32,629 nt of DNA, taken from positions 1-32,629 of the forward strand of contig CAJXYM010000012.1 in assembly GCA_913063045.1 (NCBI GenBank). The letters are read 5' to 3'. Shown here piece after piece: positions 26,092-32,629 of this stretch. Made by a program: the position numbers and the translations under genes. Under the pieces are notes generated by a model. The model did not search any database, was not told the DNA's origin, and worked only from the letters and a program-made list of their open reading frames with translations. Within the stretch, counting starts at the first letter, position 1, and each line of letters starts with the position of its first letter. This stretch comes from an uncultured Flavobacteriales bacterium. GTDB taxonomy: Bacteria; Bacteroidota; Bacteroidia; Flavobacteriales; BACL11.

Positions 26092-26099
26092 TAATTTTG
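26092..26099 (+). promoter_or_regulatory. -7 promoter box directly before the NTF2-like lipoprotein gene
   Basis: TAATTTTG matches TAnnTTTG and ends 4 bases before the ATG at 26104. A leaderless transcript is implied if it is used. No -33 TTG was found at the usual distance. Confidence 0.35.
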
Positions 26100-26103
26100 T
26101 CTT

Positions 26104-26565
26104 ATGCGTTTATTAATAATTTTATCATTTATTTTATCGTCATGCAATATGAATAATTCCAGTAAAAAAAAAATATTTAAAGATCAAAAAGATATAGATG
26201 CTATTAGTGAGGTTCTTTCGCGCCAACAACTTAGTTGGAATATAGGAGATATTGATAATTTTATGCTTGGTTACTGGAATTCGGAAGATCTTATCTTTAC
26301 TTCTTCAAAAAATCAGCCTACATATGGTTGGCAAGCCACACTTGAAAGGTATAAAAAAAGCTACCCTTCTAAATTAGAAATGGGAGAATTAAAATTTAAG
26401 ATATTGAACATAAATTTAACTGCACCAAAAAAAGCAAAACTAAAAGGGAAGTGGAAAATAATAAGAAAAGATGACAATCCAAATGGTTTATTTTGGCTAG
26501 AACTTCAAAAATTTAAAGATAATTGGTTAATCACAAAAGATTCTACATTATCATTTGAATTATGA
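26104..26565 (+). CDS. NTF2-like (DUF4440-type) lipoprotein
   Basis: The 153-residue protein begins with a lipoprotein signal (MRLLIILSFILSSC). The mature part is a small NTF2-like cone fold: an N-terminal helix with ISEVLSRQQLSWNIGDIDNF, then a GYWNSEDLIFTSS segment, GWQATLERYKKSYP, and closing strands with GLFWLELQKF. DUF4440/SnoaL-like proteins bind or convert small molecules, and this one has no assigned reaction. It overlaps the prenyltransferase start by 4 bases (ATGA), so the two are translationally coupled. Confidence 0.85.
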   Translation: MRLLIILSFILSSCNMNNSSKKKIFKDQKDIDAISEVLSRQQLSWNIGDIDNFMLGYWNSEDLIFTSSKNQPTYGWQATLERYKKSYPSKLEMGELKFKILNINLTAPKKAKLKGKWKIIRKDDNPNGLFWLELQKFKDNWLITKDSTLSFEL

Positions 26566-27410
26566 GAAAATATTTTTCATTAATCAAATTTAGTCATACA
26601 ATTTTTGCAATGCCATTTGCTTTTATTGGATTTTTTTTAGCTCAAAAAGAATATCAATTTGATTGGTTTACTCTAATTTACATTATACTTTGTATGATAT
26701 TTGCTAGATCAGCAGCAATGGCTTTTAATAGATATATTGATAGAGACATAGATCTTAAAAATATTAGAACAGCTACTACTAGAGAAATACCAACAGGTAG
26801 AATAACACCTAATAACGCTCTACTTTTTGTTATCTTAAATTCAATATTATTTATTTTAACTACATATTTTATAAATACTCTATGCTTTAGCTTATCCCCT
26901 ATTGCTCTAGCAATAATTCTTGGATATAGCTATACAAAAAGATTTACCTTTTTATGTCATTTAATTTTGGGACTGGGGCTTTCTCTTGCTCCAATAGGTT
27001 CATATTTAGCAGTTTCAGGAGAATTTAATATTGTTCCTATCTTATATTCTTTAGTGGTATTGTTTTGGGTTTCAGGTTTTGATATTATTTATTCTTTGCA
27101 GGATGAAGAGTTCGATAGTCTCAATAATTTAAATTCAATACCAGTATTTTTTGGCAAAAAATTAGCATTAATACTATCAAAGATATTGCATTTAAGTGCA
27201 ATGATTGTAGTTTCCTATCTAGGATACCTAAATGATTTTTCTAATCTTCATACTATTGGATCTATTATTTTTTGTTGTTTAATAATTTTTCAACATAGTA
27301 TTATAAGTTCAAATAATCTTTCTAAAATTAATATAGCGTTTTTTACTACAAATGGTATTGCATCAATAATCTTTGCAATATTTATAATTTTAGATATTTT
27401 AACTAGTTAA
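26562..27410 (+). CDS. UbiA-family prenyltransferase (MqnP-like candidate)
   Basis: The 282-residue protein has about eight membrane helices. The first Asp-rich motif is NRYIDRDID near 64, and the second is YSLQDEEFD near 177; both bind Mg-prenyl diphosphate. IKFSHTIFAMPFAFIGFFLA at 8-27 resembles the UbiA-like subgroup that includes MqnP of the futalosine menaquinone route more than MenA. The product would be the prenylated quinone precursor in the inner membrane. The subgroup call is from memory of motifs. No other menaquinone gene is in the window. The 3' end overlaps the opposing oxidase gene by 8 bases. Confidence 0.88.
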   Translation: MRKYFSLIKFSHTIFAMPFAFIGFFLAQKEYQFDWFTLIYIILCMIFARSAAMAFNRYIDRDIDLKNIRTATTREIPTGRITPNNALLFVILNSILFILTTYFINTLCFSLSPIALAIILGYSYTKRFTFLCHLILGLGLSLAPIGSYLAVSGEFNIVPILYSLVVLFWVSGFDIIYSLQDEEFDSLNNLNSIPVFFGKKLALILSKILHLSAMIVVSYLGYLNDFSNLHTIGSIIFCCLIIFQHSIISSNNLSKINIAFFTTNGIASIIFAIFIILDILTS

Positions 27411-28803
27411 AAATCTTTCCAGGATTAAGAATATAATTTGGGTCAAATATTTTTTTTATTTCTTTTTGTATTGAAATTTCTTTTTTTGAAAATACAATAT
27501 CCATGTAGTCTTTTTGAACTAAACCTATTCCATGCTCACCGCTTATAGTACCTCCTAAACTTTTAGTCAAATTAAAAATCTCTCTGATACCAAATTTTAA
27601 TTCTTTATTCCATTTAATATCACTCATTTTTCCCTTAATAATATTAATATGAAGATTCCCATCTCCAGCATGGCCATAGCAAACAGATGAAAAACCATAT
27701 TTATCTCCAATTTCTTTAACTCCTTTTAAAAGTTTGGGAAGCTCTGCTCTAGGAACAACTGTATCCTCTTCTTTGTAAATAGAATTTGCTTTAACAGCTT
27801 CACCTACAGATCTACGCATTTTCCAAAGTCTATCTTTTTCAAATTTTGTGTCAGCCAATAAAATATTACTGCAATTAAACTCTGTCATTACATCAGAGAT
27901 TTTCTCACAATCAGAATATAAATTTTGCAAATCATCACCATCAACTTCAATTAGAAGATGAGCATTAATATCATCTTCAACCTTTATTTGATCAGTGGAA
28001 TACTTAAGAGCCCAATCTATAGCATCTCTTTCAAGAAACTCTAAGGCTGAAGGAGTAATTCCTGCTCTAAATACTGCAGAAACAGCTTTACAAGCATCTT
28101 CTGCTGATTTAAATGGCACTAACATACTTATATCTTTTTGAGGAAGTGGAATTAGTTTAAATACTATTTTAGTAATAACTCCCAAAGTACCTTCACTTCC
28201 AACCATAAGTTGAGTTATATTATACCCAGTAGCATTTTTTAAAACGTTTGCTCCAGTCCAAATAATTTCTCCAGATGATAAAACAACCTCTAAATTTAAA
28301 ACATAATCTTTTGTTACTCCGTATTTTAAAGCTTTAGGTCCTCCAGCATTTTCAGCAACATTTCCCCCTAAAAAACAACTTCCTTTACTAGCAGGGTCTG
28401 GAGGATAAAATAATTTTTTATCTTCAACAGCATCTCGAAATTTTTGATTAATAACGCCAGGTTCTACTGTAGCTTGAAGATTTCTCTCATCTATTTCTAA
28501 AATTTTATTTAAATTCTCTAAGCTTAAAGCCACGCCTCCAAATAAAGGTAATGATCCTCCACTAAGACCAGTTCTTGCTCCACAGGGTGTTACAGGAATA
28601 TTAACTTTGTTACAGTATTTAAGAATCATTGATACTTGCTCTGAACTTTTAGGCTTTAAAACAACTTCTGGACTAAAAATTAAATCTTCTGTATAATCAG
28701 TAGAGTATTCATTAAGATTTTCAGAATCAAATAAAACACAATTTTCATCTAAATTTTTCTTAAAAAAATCAATATCATTTTTAGATACTTTGGTATATCT
28801 CAT
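27403..28803 (-). CDS. FAD-linked oxidase, GlcD/D-lactate dehydrogenase type
   Basis: The 466-residue protein has an FAD-binding PCMH-type domain: PVTPCGARTGLSGGSLPLFG near 70, FLGGNVAENAGGPKALKYG near 143 and GSEGTLGVITKIVF near 202. The C-terminal domain has CYGHAGDGNLHIN near 365 and GGTISGEHGIG near 418, which hold the metal and substrate site. These enzymes oxidise D-lactate, glycolate or other D-2-hydroxy acids, giving electrons to the respiratory chain or to ETF. The substrate cannot be told from sequence. No GlcE/GlcF partners are present. It is divergent from the DPP IV gene. Confidence 0.93.
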   Translation of the reverse strand: MRYTKVSKNDIDFFKKNLDENCVLFDSENLNEYSTDYTEDLIFSPEVVLKPKSSEQVSMILKYCNKVNIPVTPCGARTGLSGGSLPLFGGVALSLENLNKILEIDERNLQATVEPGVINQKFRDAVEDKKLFYPPDPASKGSCFLGGNVAENAGGPKALKYGVTKDYVLNLEVVLSSGEIIWTGANVLKNATGYNITQLMVGSEGTLGVITKIVFKLIPLPQKDISMLVPFKSAEDACKAVSAVFRAGITPSALEFLERDAIDWALKYSTDQIKVEDDINAHLLIEVDGDDLQNLYSDCEKISDVMTEFNCSNILLADTKFEKDRLWKMRRSVGEAVKANSIYKEEDTVVPRAELPKLLKGVKEIGDKYGFSSVCYGHAGDGNLHINIIKGKMSDIKWNKELKFGIREIFNLTKSLGGTISGEHGIGLVQKDYMDIVFSKKEISIQKEIKKIFDPNYILNPGKIFN

Positions 28804-28820
28804 TATTAAATTATTATAAA

Positions 28821-28828
28821 CAAATTTA
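28821..28828 (-). promoter_or_regulatory. -7 promoter box for the FAD oxidase gene
   Basis: The minus strand reads TAAATTTG, a full TAnnTTTG match, 17 bases before the ATG at 28803. It lies 2 bases from the opposing box at 28831. No -33 TTG is evident. Confidence 0.4.
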
Positions 28829-28830
28829 AG

Positions 28831-28838
28831 TAAATTCG
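28831..28838 (+). promoter_or_regulatory. Near-consensus -7 box for the DPP IV gene
   Basis: TAAATTCG differs from TAnnTTTG by one base and ends 21 bases before the ATG at 28860. It faces away from the oxidase box 2 bases to its left. No -33 element is evident. Confidence 0.35.
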
Positions 28839-28859
28839 CAGTTCTTAAGTTTAAAATTT

Positions 28860-31013
28860 ATGAAAAAGACAATTTTAATTATTTTCTCAGCTCTAGCTTC
28901 AATTATTTGTTTTAGTCAAAACAAGCAAATAACCCTTGAAGATATTTGGTTAAATTATTCATTATTTCCAAAAAGCTATAGTAATCTAAATTCCTTGAAT
29001 TCTGGAGAACATTATTCAATGCTTGAAAGAGTAGATAAAGGTCAAGAAATAATTAAATATAATTTCAAAACAGGTAAAAAAAATAGAACAGTATTTAAAA
29101 GTAAAGATTTTGATATAAAGAGAATTTCTAATTATAAATTTAGTGAAGATGAAAATTTAATATTATTAGCAACAGAGTCTAAATCTATTTATAGATATTC
29201 AAGAGAAGCAATATACTATGTATATAATGTTCATAATAATAAAATAAAGAAACTTCATGATAAAAAAGTCAGATATCCATCATTCTCCCCTGATGGAAAA
29301 AAAATTGCTTTTATTTTTGAAAATAATTTATTCATTAAAAATATTACAAACGGCAATCTTAATCAGATAACTAATGATGGAAAAGAAAACTACATTATAA
29401 ATGGCGCATCTGATTGGGTTTATGAAGAAGAATTTAAATTAGTTAAGGGCTTTGCTTGGTCTGGAAATAGTAAGACTATTGCATACTATAAATTTGACGA
29501 ATCTCATGTAAGAAAGTTTTCAATGGATCTGTTTAAAAATAAATTATACCCACAACAAGAAGAATTTAAATATCCAAAAGCTGGTGAAAAAAACTCAACT
29601 GTCAACATATATTTTTACAATACTGATGATAAGATTAATAAACTAATATTCACTGAAAAAGATTACGAATATATTCCAAGAATAAAATGGACAGAAGATC
29701 CCAATGTTCTGTCTTTAACAGGGTTAAATAGACATCAGAACAAATTAGACTTTATTCTAGCAAATTATAGCGATGGGACAAATAAGGTTCTGTTTAGTGA
29801 AGAAGATAAATATTACATTGATATTAATGATAATCTTACATTCCTACCAAACAATTATTTTATTTGGACATCTGAAAAAGATGGTTATAATCATATATAT
29901 CTTAAGGGTTTAGATGGAAGTGAAGAACAGCTTACAAATGGCGCATGGGAGGTAACTTCATTTGATGGGCTTGATAGTGATAATATGCAAATATTTTACC
30001 GTTCTACTGAAGAAGGATCAATTAACAGAACATTATATGTTTTAGATTTAGAGACTGGAAAACGCAAAAAACTGAGTAAAGACATTGGCACTAATTCCGT
30101 GAAGTTTAGTAAAGGATTAAAATATTATATCAACTCATACTCTAATGCTAATATTCCACCAGTTTATTCTTTACATAAATCTGATGGAAAAGAATTGAAA
30201 ATTTTAGAAGATAATAAAGATTTTCAAACGACTATTAGTGAATATAATATTACAGCAAAAGAATTTTTCAAAATTCCAATAGGTGATTATGAGTTAAATA
30301 GCTGGATTATTAAACCTCCAAATTTTGACAAAAACAAAGAATATCCACTTTTCATGTTTCTTTATGGTGGTCCCGGTTCTCAAAAAGTTCTTAATCAATT
30401 TGAATCTGGTAATTACTTTTGGCATCAAATGCTAGCTCAGCAAGGGTACATTGTTGCTTGCGTTGATAATCGTGGAACTGGAGGAAAAGGATCAGAATTT
30501 AAAAAAATGACTTACAAAGAGTTAGGCAAATATGAATTAATTGATCAAATAGAAGCTGCCAAATATTTTGGAAAATTAAATTATATAGATTCAAAAAGAA
30601 TTGGGATTCAAGGATGGAGCTATGGCGGTTATATGTCTTCTCTTGCTATAACCAAAGGCTCTGATTTTTTCAAGTTAGCAATTGCAGTGGCACCTGTTAC
30701 TAATTGGAGGTATTATGATAATATCTATACTGAAAGATATATGCAAACTCCGCAGGAAAATGCTAGCGGATATGATGAAAATTCTCCAATTAATTTTGTG
30801 GATAAATTAACAGGGAAATACTTACTTATTCATGGCTCTGCAGATGACAATGTTCATGTTCAAAACACTTATGAAATGACTTCAGCATTAGTAAAAGCAA
30901 ATAAACAATTTGATCTGTTTATTTACCCAGACAAGAATCATGGAATATATGGAGGCAATACAAGATTGCATCTTTATAAAAAGATGACTGACTTTATTAA
31001 GAGTAATTTATAA
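28860..31013 (+). CDS. Secreted dipeptidyl peptidase IV (S9B prolyl oligopeptidase family)
   Basis: The 717-residue protein has a signal peptide (MKKTILIIFSALASIICFSQ). A beta-propeller fills about 40-460. Within it DWVYEEEF places glutamates at 189-191, the pair that holds the peptide N-terminus in DPP IV. The C-terminal alpha/beta hydrolase has the triad: Ser587 in GWSYGGY, Asp in SADDNVH (662-663) and His694 in KNHGIYGG. YGGPGSQ forms the oxyanion region. The enzyme removes N-terminal X-Pro or X-Ala dipeptides in the periplasm. The POT peptide transporter starts 45 bases downstream on the same strand, consistent with release and import of dipeptides. Confidence 0.96.
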   Translation: MKKTILIIFSALASIICFSQNKQITLEDIWLNYSLFPKSYSNLNSLNSGEHYSMLERVDKGQEIIKYNFKTGKKNRTVFKSKDFDIKRISNYKFSEDENLILLATESKSIYRYSREAIYYVYNVHNNKIKKLHDKKVRYPSFSPDGKKIAFIFENNLFIKNITNGNLNQITNDGKENYIINGASDWVYEEEFKLVKGFAWSGNSKTIAYYKFDESHVRKFSMDLFKNKLYPQQEEFKYPKAGEKNSTVNIYFYNTDDKINKLIFTEKDYEYIPRIKWTEDPNVLSLTGLNRHQNKLDFILANYSDGTNKVLFSEEDKYYIDINDNLTFLPNNYFIWTSEKDGYNHIYLKGLDGSEEQLTNGAWEVTSFDGLDSDNMQIFYRSTEEGSINRTLYVLDLETGKRKKLSKDIGTNSVKFSKGLKYYINSYSNANIPPVYSLHKSDGKELKILEDNKDFQTTISEYNITAKEFFKIPIGDYELNSWIIKPPNFDKNKEYPLFMFLYGGPGSQKVLNQFESGNYFWHQMLAQQGYIVACVDNRGTGGKGSEFKKMTYKELGKYELIDQIEAAKYFGKLNYIDSKRIGIQGWSYGGYMSSLAITKGSDFFKLAIAVAPVTNWRYYDNIYTERYMQTPQENASGYDENSPINFVDKLTGKYLLIHGSADDNVHVQNTYEMTSALVKANKQFDLFIYPDKNHGIYGGNTRLHLYKKMTDFIKSNL

Positions 31014-31026
31014 CAGAAATTTTTAC

Positions 31027-31034
31027 TATTTTCG
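31027..31034 (+). promoter_or_regulatory. Weak -7-like box before the POT transporter gene
   Basis: TATTTTCG has the same TTCG variant as the box before the DPP IV gene and ends 24 bases before the ATG at 31059. No -33 element is evident, so read-through from the DPP IV gene is equally possible. Confidence 0.22.
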
Positions 31035-31058
31035 AAGACCTAATTTTATTATAAAAAT

Positions 31059-32629
31059 ATGACAAATCAAGAGCAACAATTATTTGGACATCCTAAAGGA
31101 TTATTCTATTTATTCTTCGCTGAACTTTGGGAACGTTTCTCTTATTATGGAATGCGTGCCCTACTGACTCTTTACATGGTAAATGAGTTTTTTACTTATA
31201 TTACTGATGAGGCCTATCGAGAAGAAATGTCCTTTGGAATTTTTGCTGCATACGGATCATTAGTATATGCAACTCCGGTACTAGGAGGTATGATTGCTGA
31301 TAAATTTATTGGTTTTAAAAAATCTATAATGCTGGGAGGTATCCTAATGGCACTGGGACACTTTTTTATGGCCTTTTACTTTGAAAGTGGATTTGCTGGC
31401 TTTGAGGTTTCTGCGATAAATAACTTTTTCTTTTATACTGCTTTGGCTCTTTTAATAGTAGGTAATGGTTTTTTCAAACCTAATATTTCAACTATGGTTG
31501 GCCGTTTATATCCTGAAGGTGATGACAGAAGAGACTCTGGCTTCACGATCTTTTACATGGGAATTAATGCAGGTGCTTTTATAGCTCCCTTAGCATGTGG
31601 ATATCTTGGATATGAATATGGCTGGCACTATGGATTTGGGGCAGCTGGTATTGGTATGTTAGCTGGTCTTGTAGTTTTTATGAGAGGAATGAATTCTGGT
31701 GTATTTGGCGATAATGGAGAGCAGCCAGTAGAATATGTTGATAAGAAAATGTATGGTATTCGTACTGACTACTTCTTTTACATTGTTGCTCTTTTAATGG
31801 TACCTATTTCTGCTTTTTTAGTGAAAAATAATGCTATGGAAATATTAGATGGTATGCAGCTCCATTCTTCTCTGCTGTCATTACTTGGAGTTGTAATTTT
31901 AGGTATTTTAGCTAAGAAAATGACTGAATTATCAAGAATTGAAGTATTCCGTTTATTAAGTATTTTAGTTTTAACTCTATTAATTACTGTCTTCTGGTCT
32001 TTCTTCGAGTTAGCAGGAACTGCAATCACTCTTTTTGCTGAAAGAAATGTAAACTTAACTTTATTAAATGCATCGCAAACAAATGCAATAAATCCAGGCT
32101 ATATAATATTTTTAGCAATCCCCTTTTCTATGCTGTGGGTGTATTTATCAAAAACACAAAGAAATCCAACTACACCAATTAAATTTGCTCTAGGTATTTT
32201 ACAATTAGGAATAGGGTTCTTAGTATTTGCAATGAGCGCACAATTCATGGATGCTGCTGGAAGAACTCCATTTATGTTTTTAATGATTGGTTATTTACTT
32301 TTAACTACTGGTGAGTTATTCATATCCCCTATTGGGTTAAGTAAAGTAACAGAATTATCTCCTAAAAGTATGACAGCCTTTATGATGGGGGTATACTTTC
32401 TTTCATCATCATATGCACATTATATTTCTGGAGCAATTGCAAAATTAACTTCTGGCTCTGAAGCTGGCGCAGTACCTGAGCCTGGATTAATGACTAGTAT
32501 CATTGAAAAAGTCACTGGATTTACAGGAGGATACTCAGAATCTACTGTTGAAGGAGTTCAAAGTTTAGTTAATTATACCACGGTCTTTACTCAAGTTGGT
32601 ATTATTGCTATTTGTATGGCTTTCTTATC
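31059..32629 (+). CDS. POT/PTR2-family proton-dependent peptide transporter, 3' end missing
   Basis: The frame is open for 523 codons from the ATG at 31059 to the right edge, so the C-terminus is not seen. LFFAELWERFSYYGMRALL near 18-36 contains the POT proton-site motif ExxERFxYYG. GNGFFKPNISTMVGRLY near 136 is the PTR2 signature. FWSFFELAGTAITLFAER near 313 and FISPIGLSKVTELSPK near 419 match later helices of the family. It is an inner-membrane symporter for di- and tripeptides with 12 or more helices. Its place 45 bases after DPP IV suits uptake of the dipeptides that enzyme frees. Confidence 0.94.
   Translation, partial: MTNQEQQLFGHPKGLFYLFFAELWERFSYYGMRALLTLYMVNEFFTYITDEAYREEMSFGIFAAYGSLVYATPVLGGMIADKFIGFKKSIMLGGILMALGHFFMAFYFESGFAGFEVSAINNFFFYTALALLIVGNGFFKPNISTMVGRLYPEGDDRRDSGFTIFYMGINAGAFIAPLACGYLGYEYGWHYGFGAAGIGMLAGLVVFMRGMNSGVFGDNGEQPVEYVDKKMYGIRTDYFFYIVALLMVPISAFLVKNNAMEILDGMQLHSSLLSLLGVVILGILAKKMTELSRIEVFRLLSILVLTLLITVFWSFFELAGTAITLFAERNVNLTLLNASQTNAINPGYIIFLAIPFSMLWVYLSKTQRNPTTPIKFALGILQLGIGFLVFAMSAQFMDAAGRTPFMFLMIGYLLLTTGELFISPIGLSKVTELSPKSMTAFMMGVYFLSSSYAHYISGAIAKLTSGSEAGAVPEPGLMTSIIEKVTGFTGGYSESTVEGVQSLVNYTTVFTQVGIIAICMAFL

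Noticed and set aside
26052-26147. A 32-residue N-terminal extension of hisS in the open frame
   Set aside because: It overlaps the divergent lipoprotein gene, is hydrophobic, and does not resemble the family; MSIKPTIPKGSRDF at 26051 is the usual start.
31778-32029. Minus-strand open frame of about 80 codons
   Set aside because: It is antisense inside the POT transporter, whose frame is clear.
1-32629. A mobile element, phage or defence island
   Set aside because: No transposase, integrase, nuclease-helicase set, terminal repeats or change of base composition outside the rpsP repeat was seen; the genes are core-type.

Overview
This window reads as a piece of a small, AT-rich chromosome from the phylum Bacteroidota, most likely order Flavobacteriales and probably marine. 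The evidence is the gene content (IcmF, DUF4920, DUF4159 and DUF6095 proteins, an S16 with a long acidic tail, a T9SS-like C-terminal tail, secreted DPP IV), start codons preceded by A-rich leaders instead of Shine-Dalgarno sites, and repeated matches to the Bacteroidota -7 promoter box TAnnTTTG. The genome looks streamlined: no gap between genes exceeds 189 bases, and I see no tRNA, rRNA, insertion sequence, CRISPR array or phage gene. All family calls come from reading motifs; no database search was run.

Layout. 1-1940 (-): a truncated lipoprotein with Asp-box (sortilin-type) repeats. 2030-9676 (+): a tight five-gene run of icmF, a secreted C1 cysteine peptidase, a secreted M14 carboxypeptidase, a secreted redoxin-like protein and an ATP-grasp ligase. 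9666-10751: a YceI protein (-) and a GNAT acetyltransferase (+). 10748-11797 (-): ilvE. 11896-13477 (+): a DUF4920 lipoprotein, a small c-type haem lipoprotein and mnmD. 13464-16907 (-): an E1 alpha/beta-fused 2-oxoacid dehydrogenase, murQ and a DUF6095 membrane protein. 17097-18353 (+): rpsP and rimM. 18345-19673 (-): a saccharopine dehydrogenase-like reductase. 19744-23204 (+): a DUF423 membrane protein, pckA, rsmE and a DUF4159 protein. 23201-26051 (-): hisS and hutH. 26104-27410 (+): an NTF2-like lipoprotein and a UbiA-type prenyltransferase. 27403-28803 (-): a GlcD-type FAD oxidase. 28860 to the right edge (+): DPP IV and a truncated POT peptide transporter.

Taken together the genes suit a protein- and amino-acid-using heterotroph. 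Secreted peptidases (C1, M14, DPP IV) and a peptide importer (POT) supply peptides. HutH starts histidine breakdown. IlvE, the E1 fusion and IcmF could pass branched-chain amino acids to acyl-CoAs and rearrange them. PEPCK feeds gluconeogenesis. The rest is housekeeping: ribosome and tRNA maturation (rpsP, rimM, rsmE, mnmD), hisS and murQ.

Most of this is ordinary core genome and I do not see a clearly new defence or mobile system. The points most worth a second look are: hisS overlapping hutH; the icmF-peptidase-redoxin-ATP-grasp run; the 14-unit, 18-bp repeat in rpsP; 3'-end overlap at all six convergent gene pairs; -7 boxes almost touching start codons; and a small haem lipoprotein between DUF4920 and mnmD.
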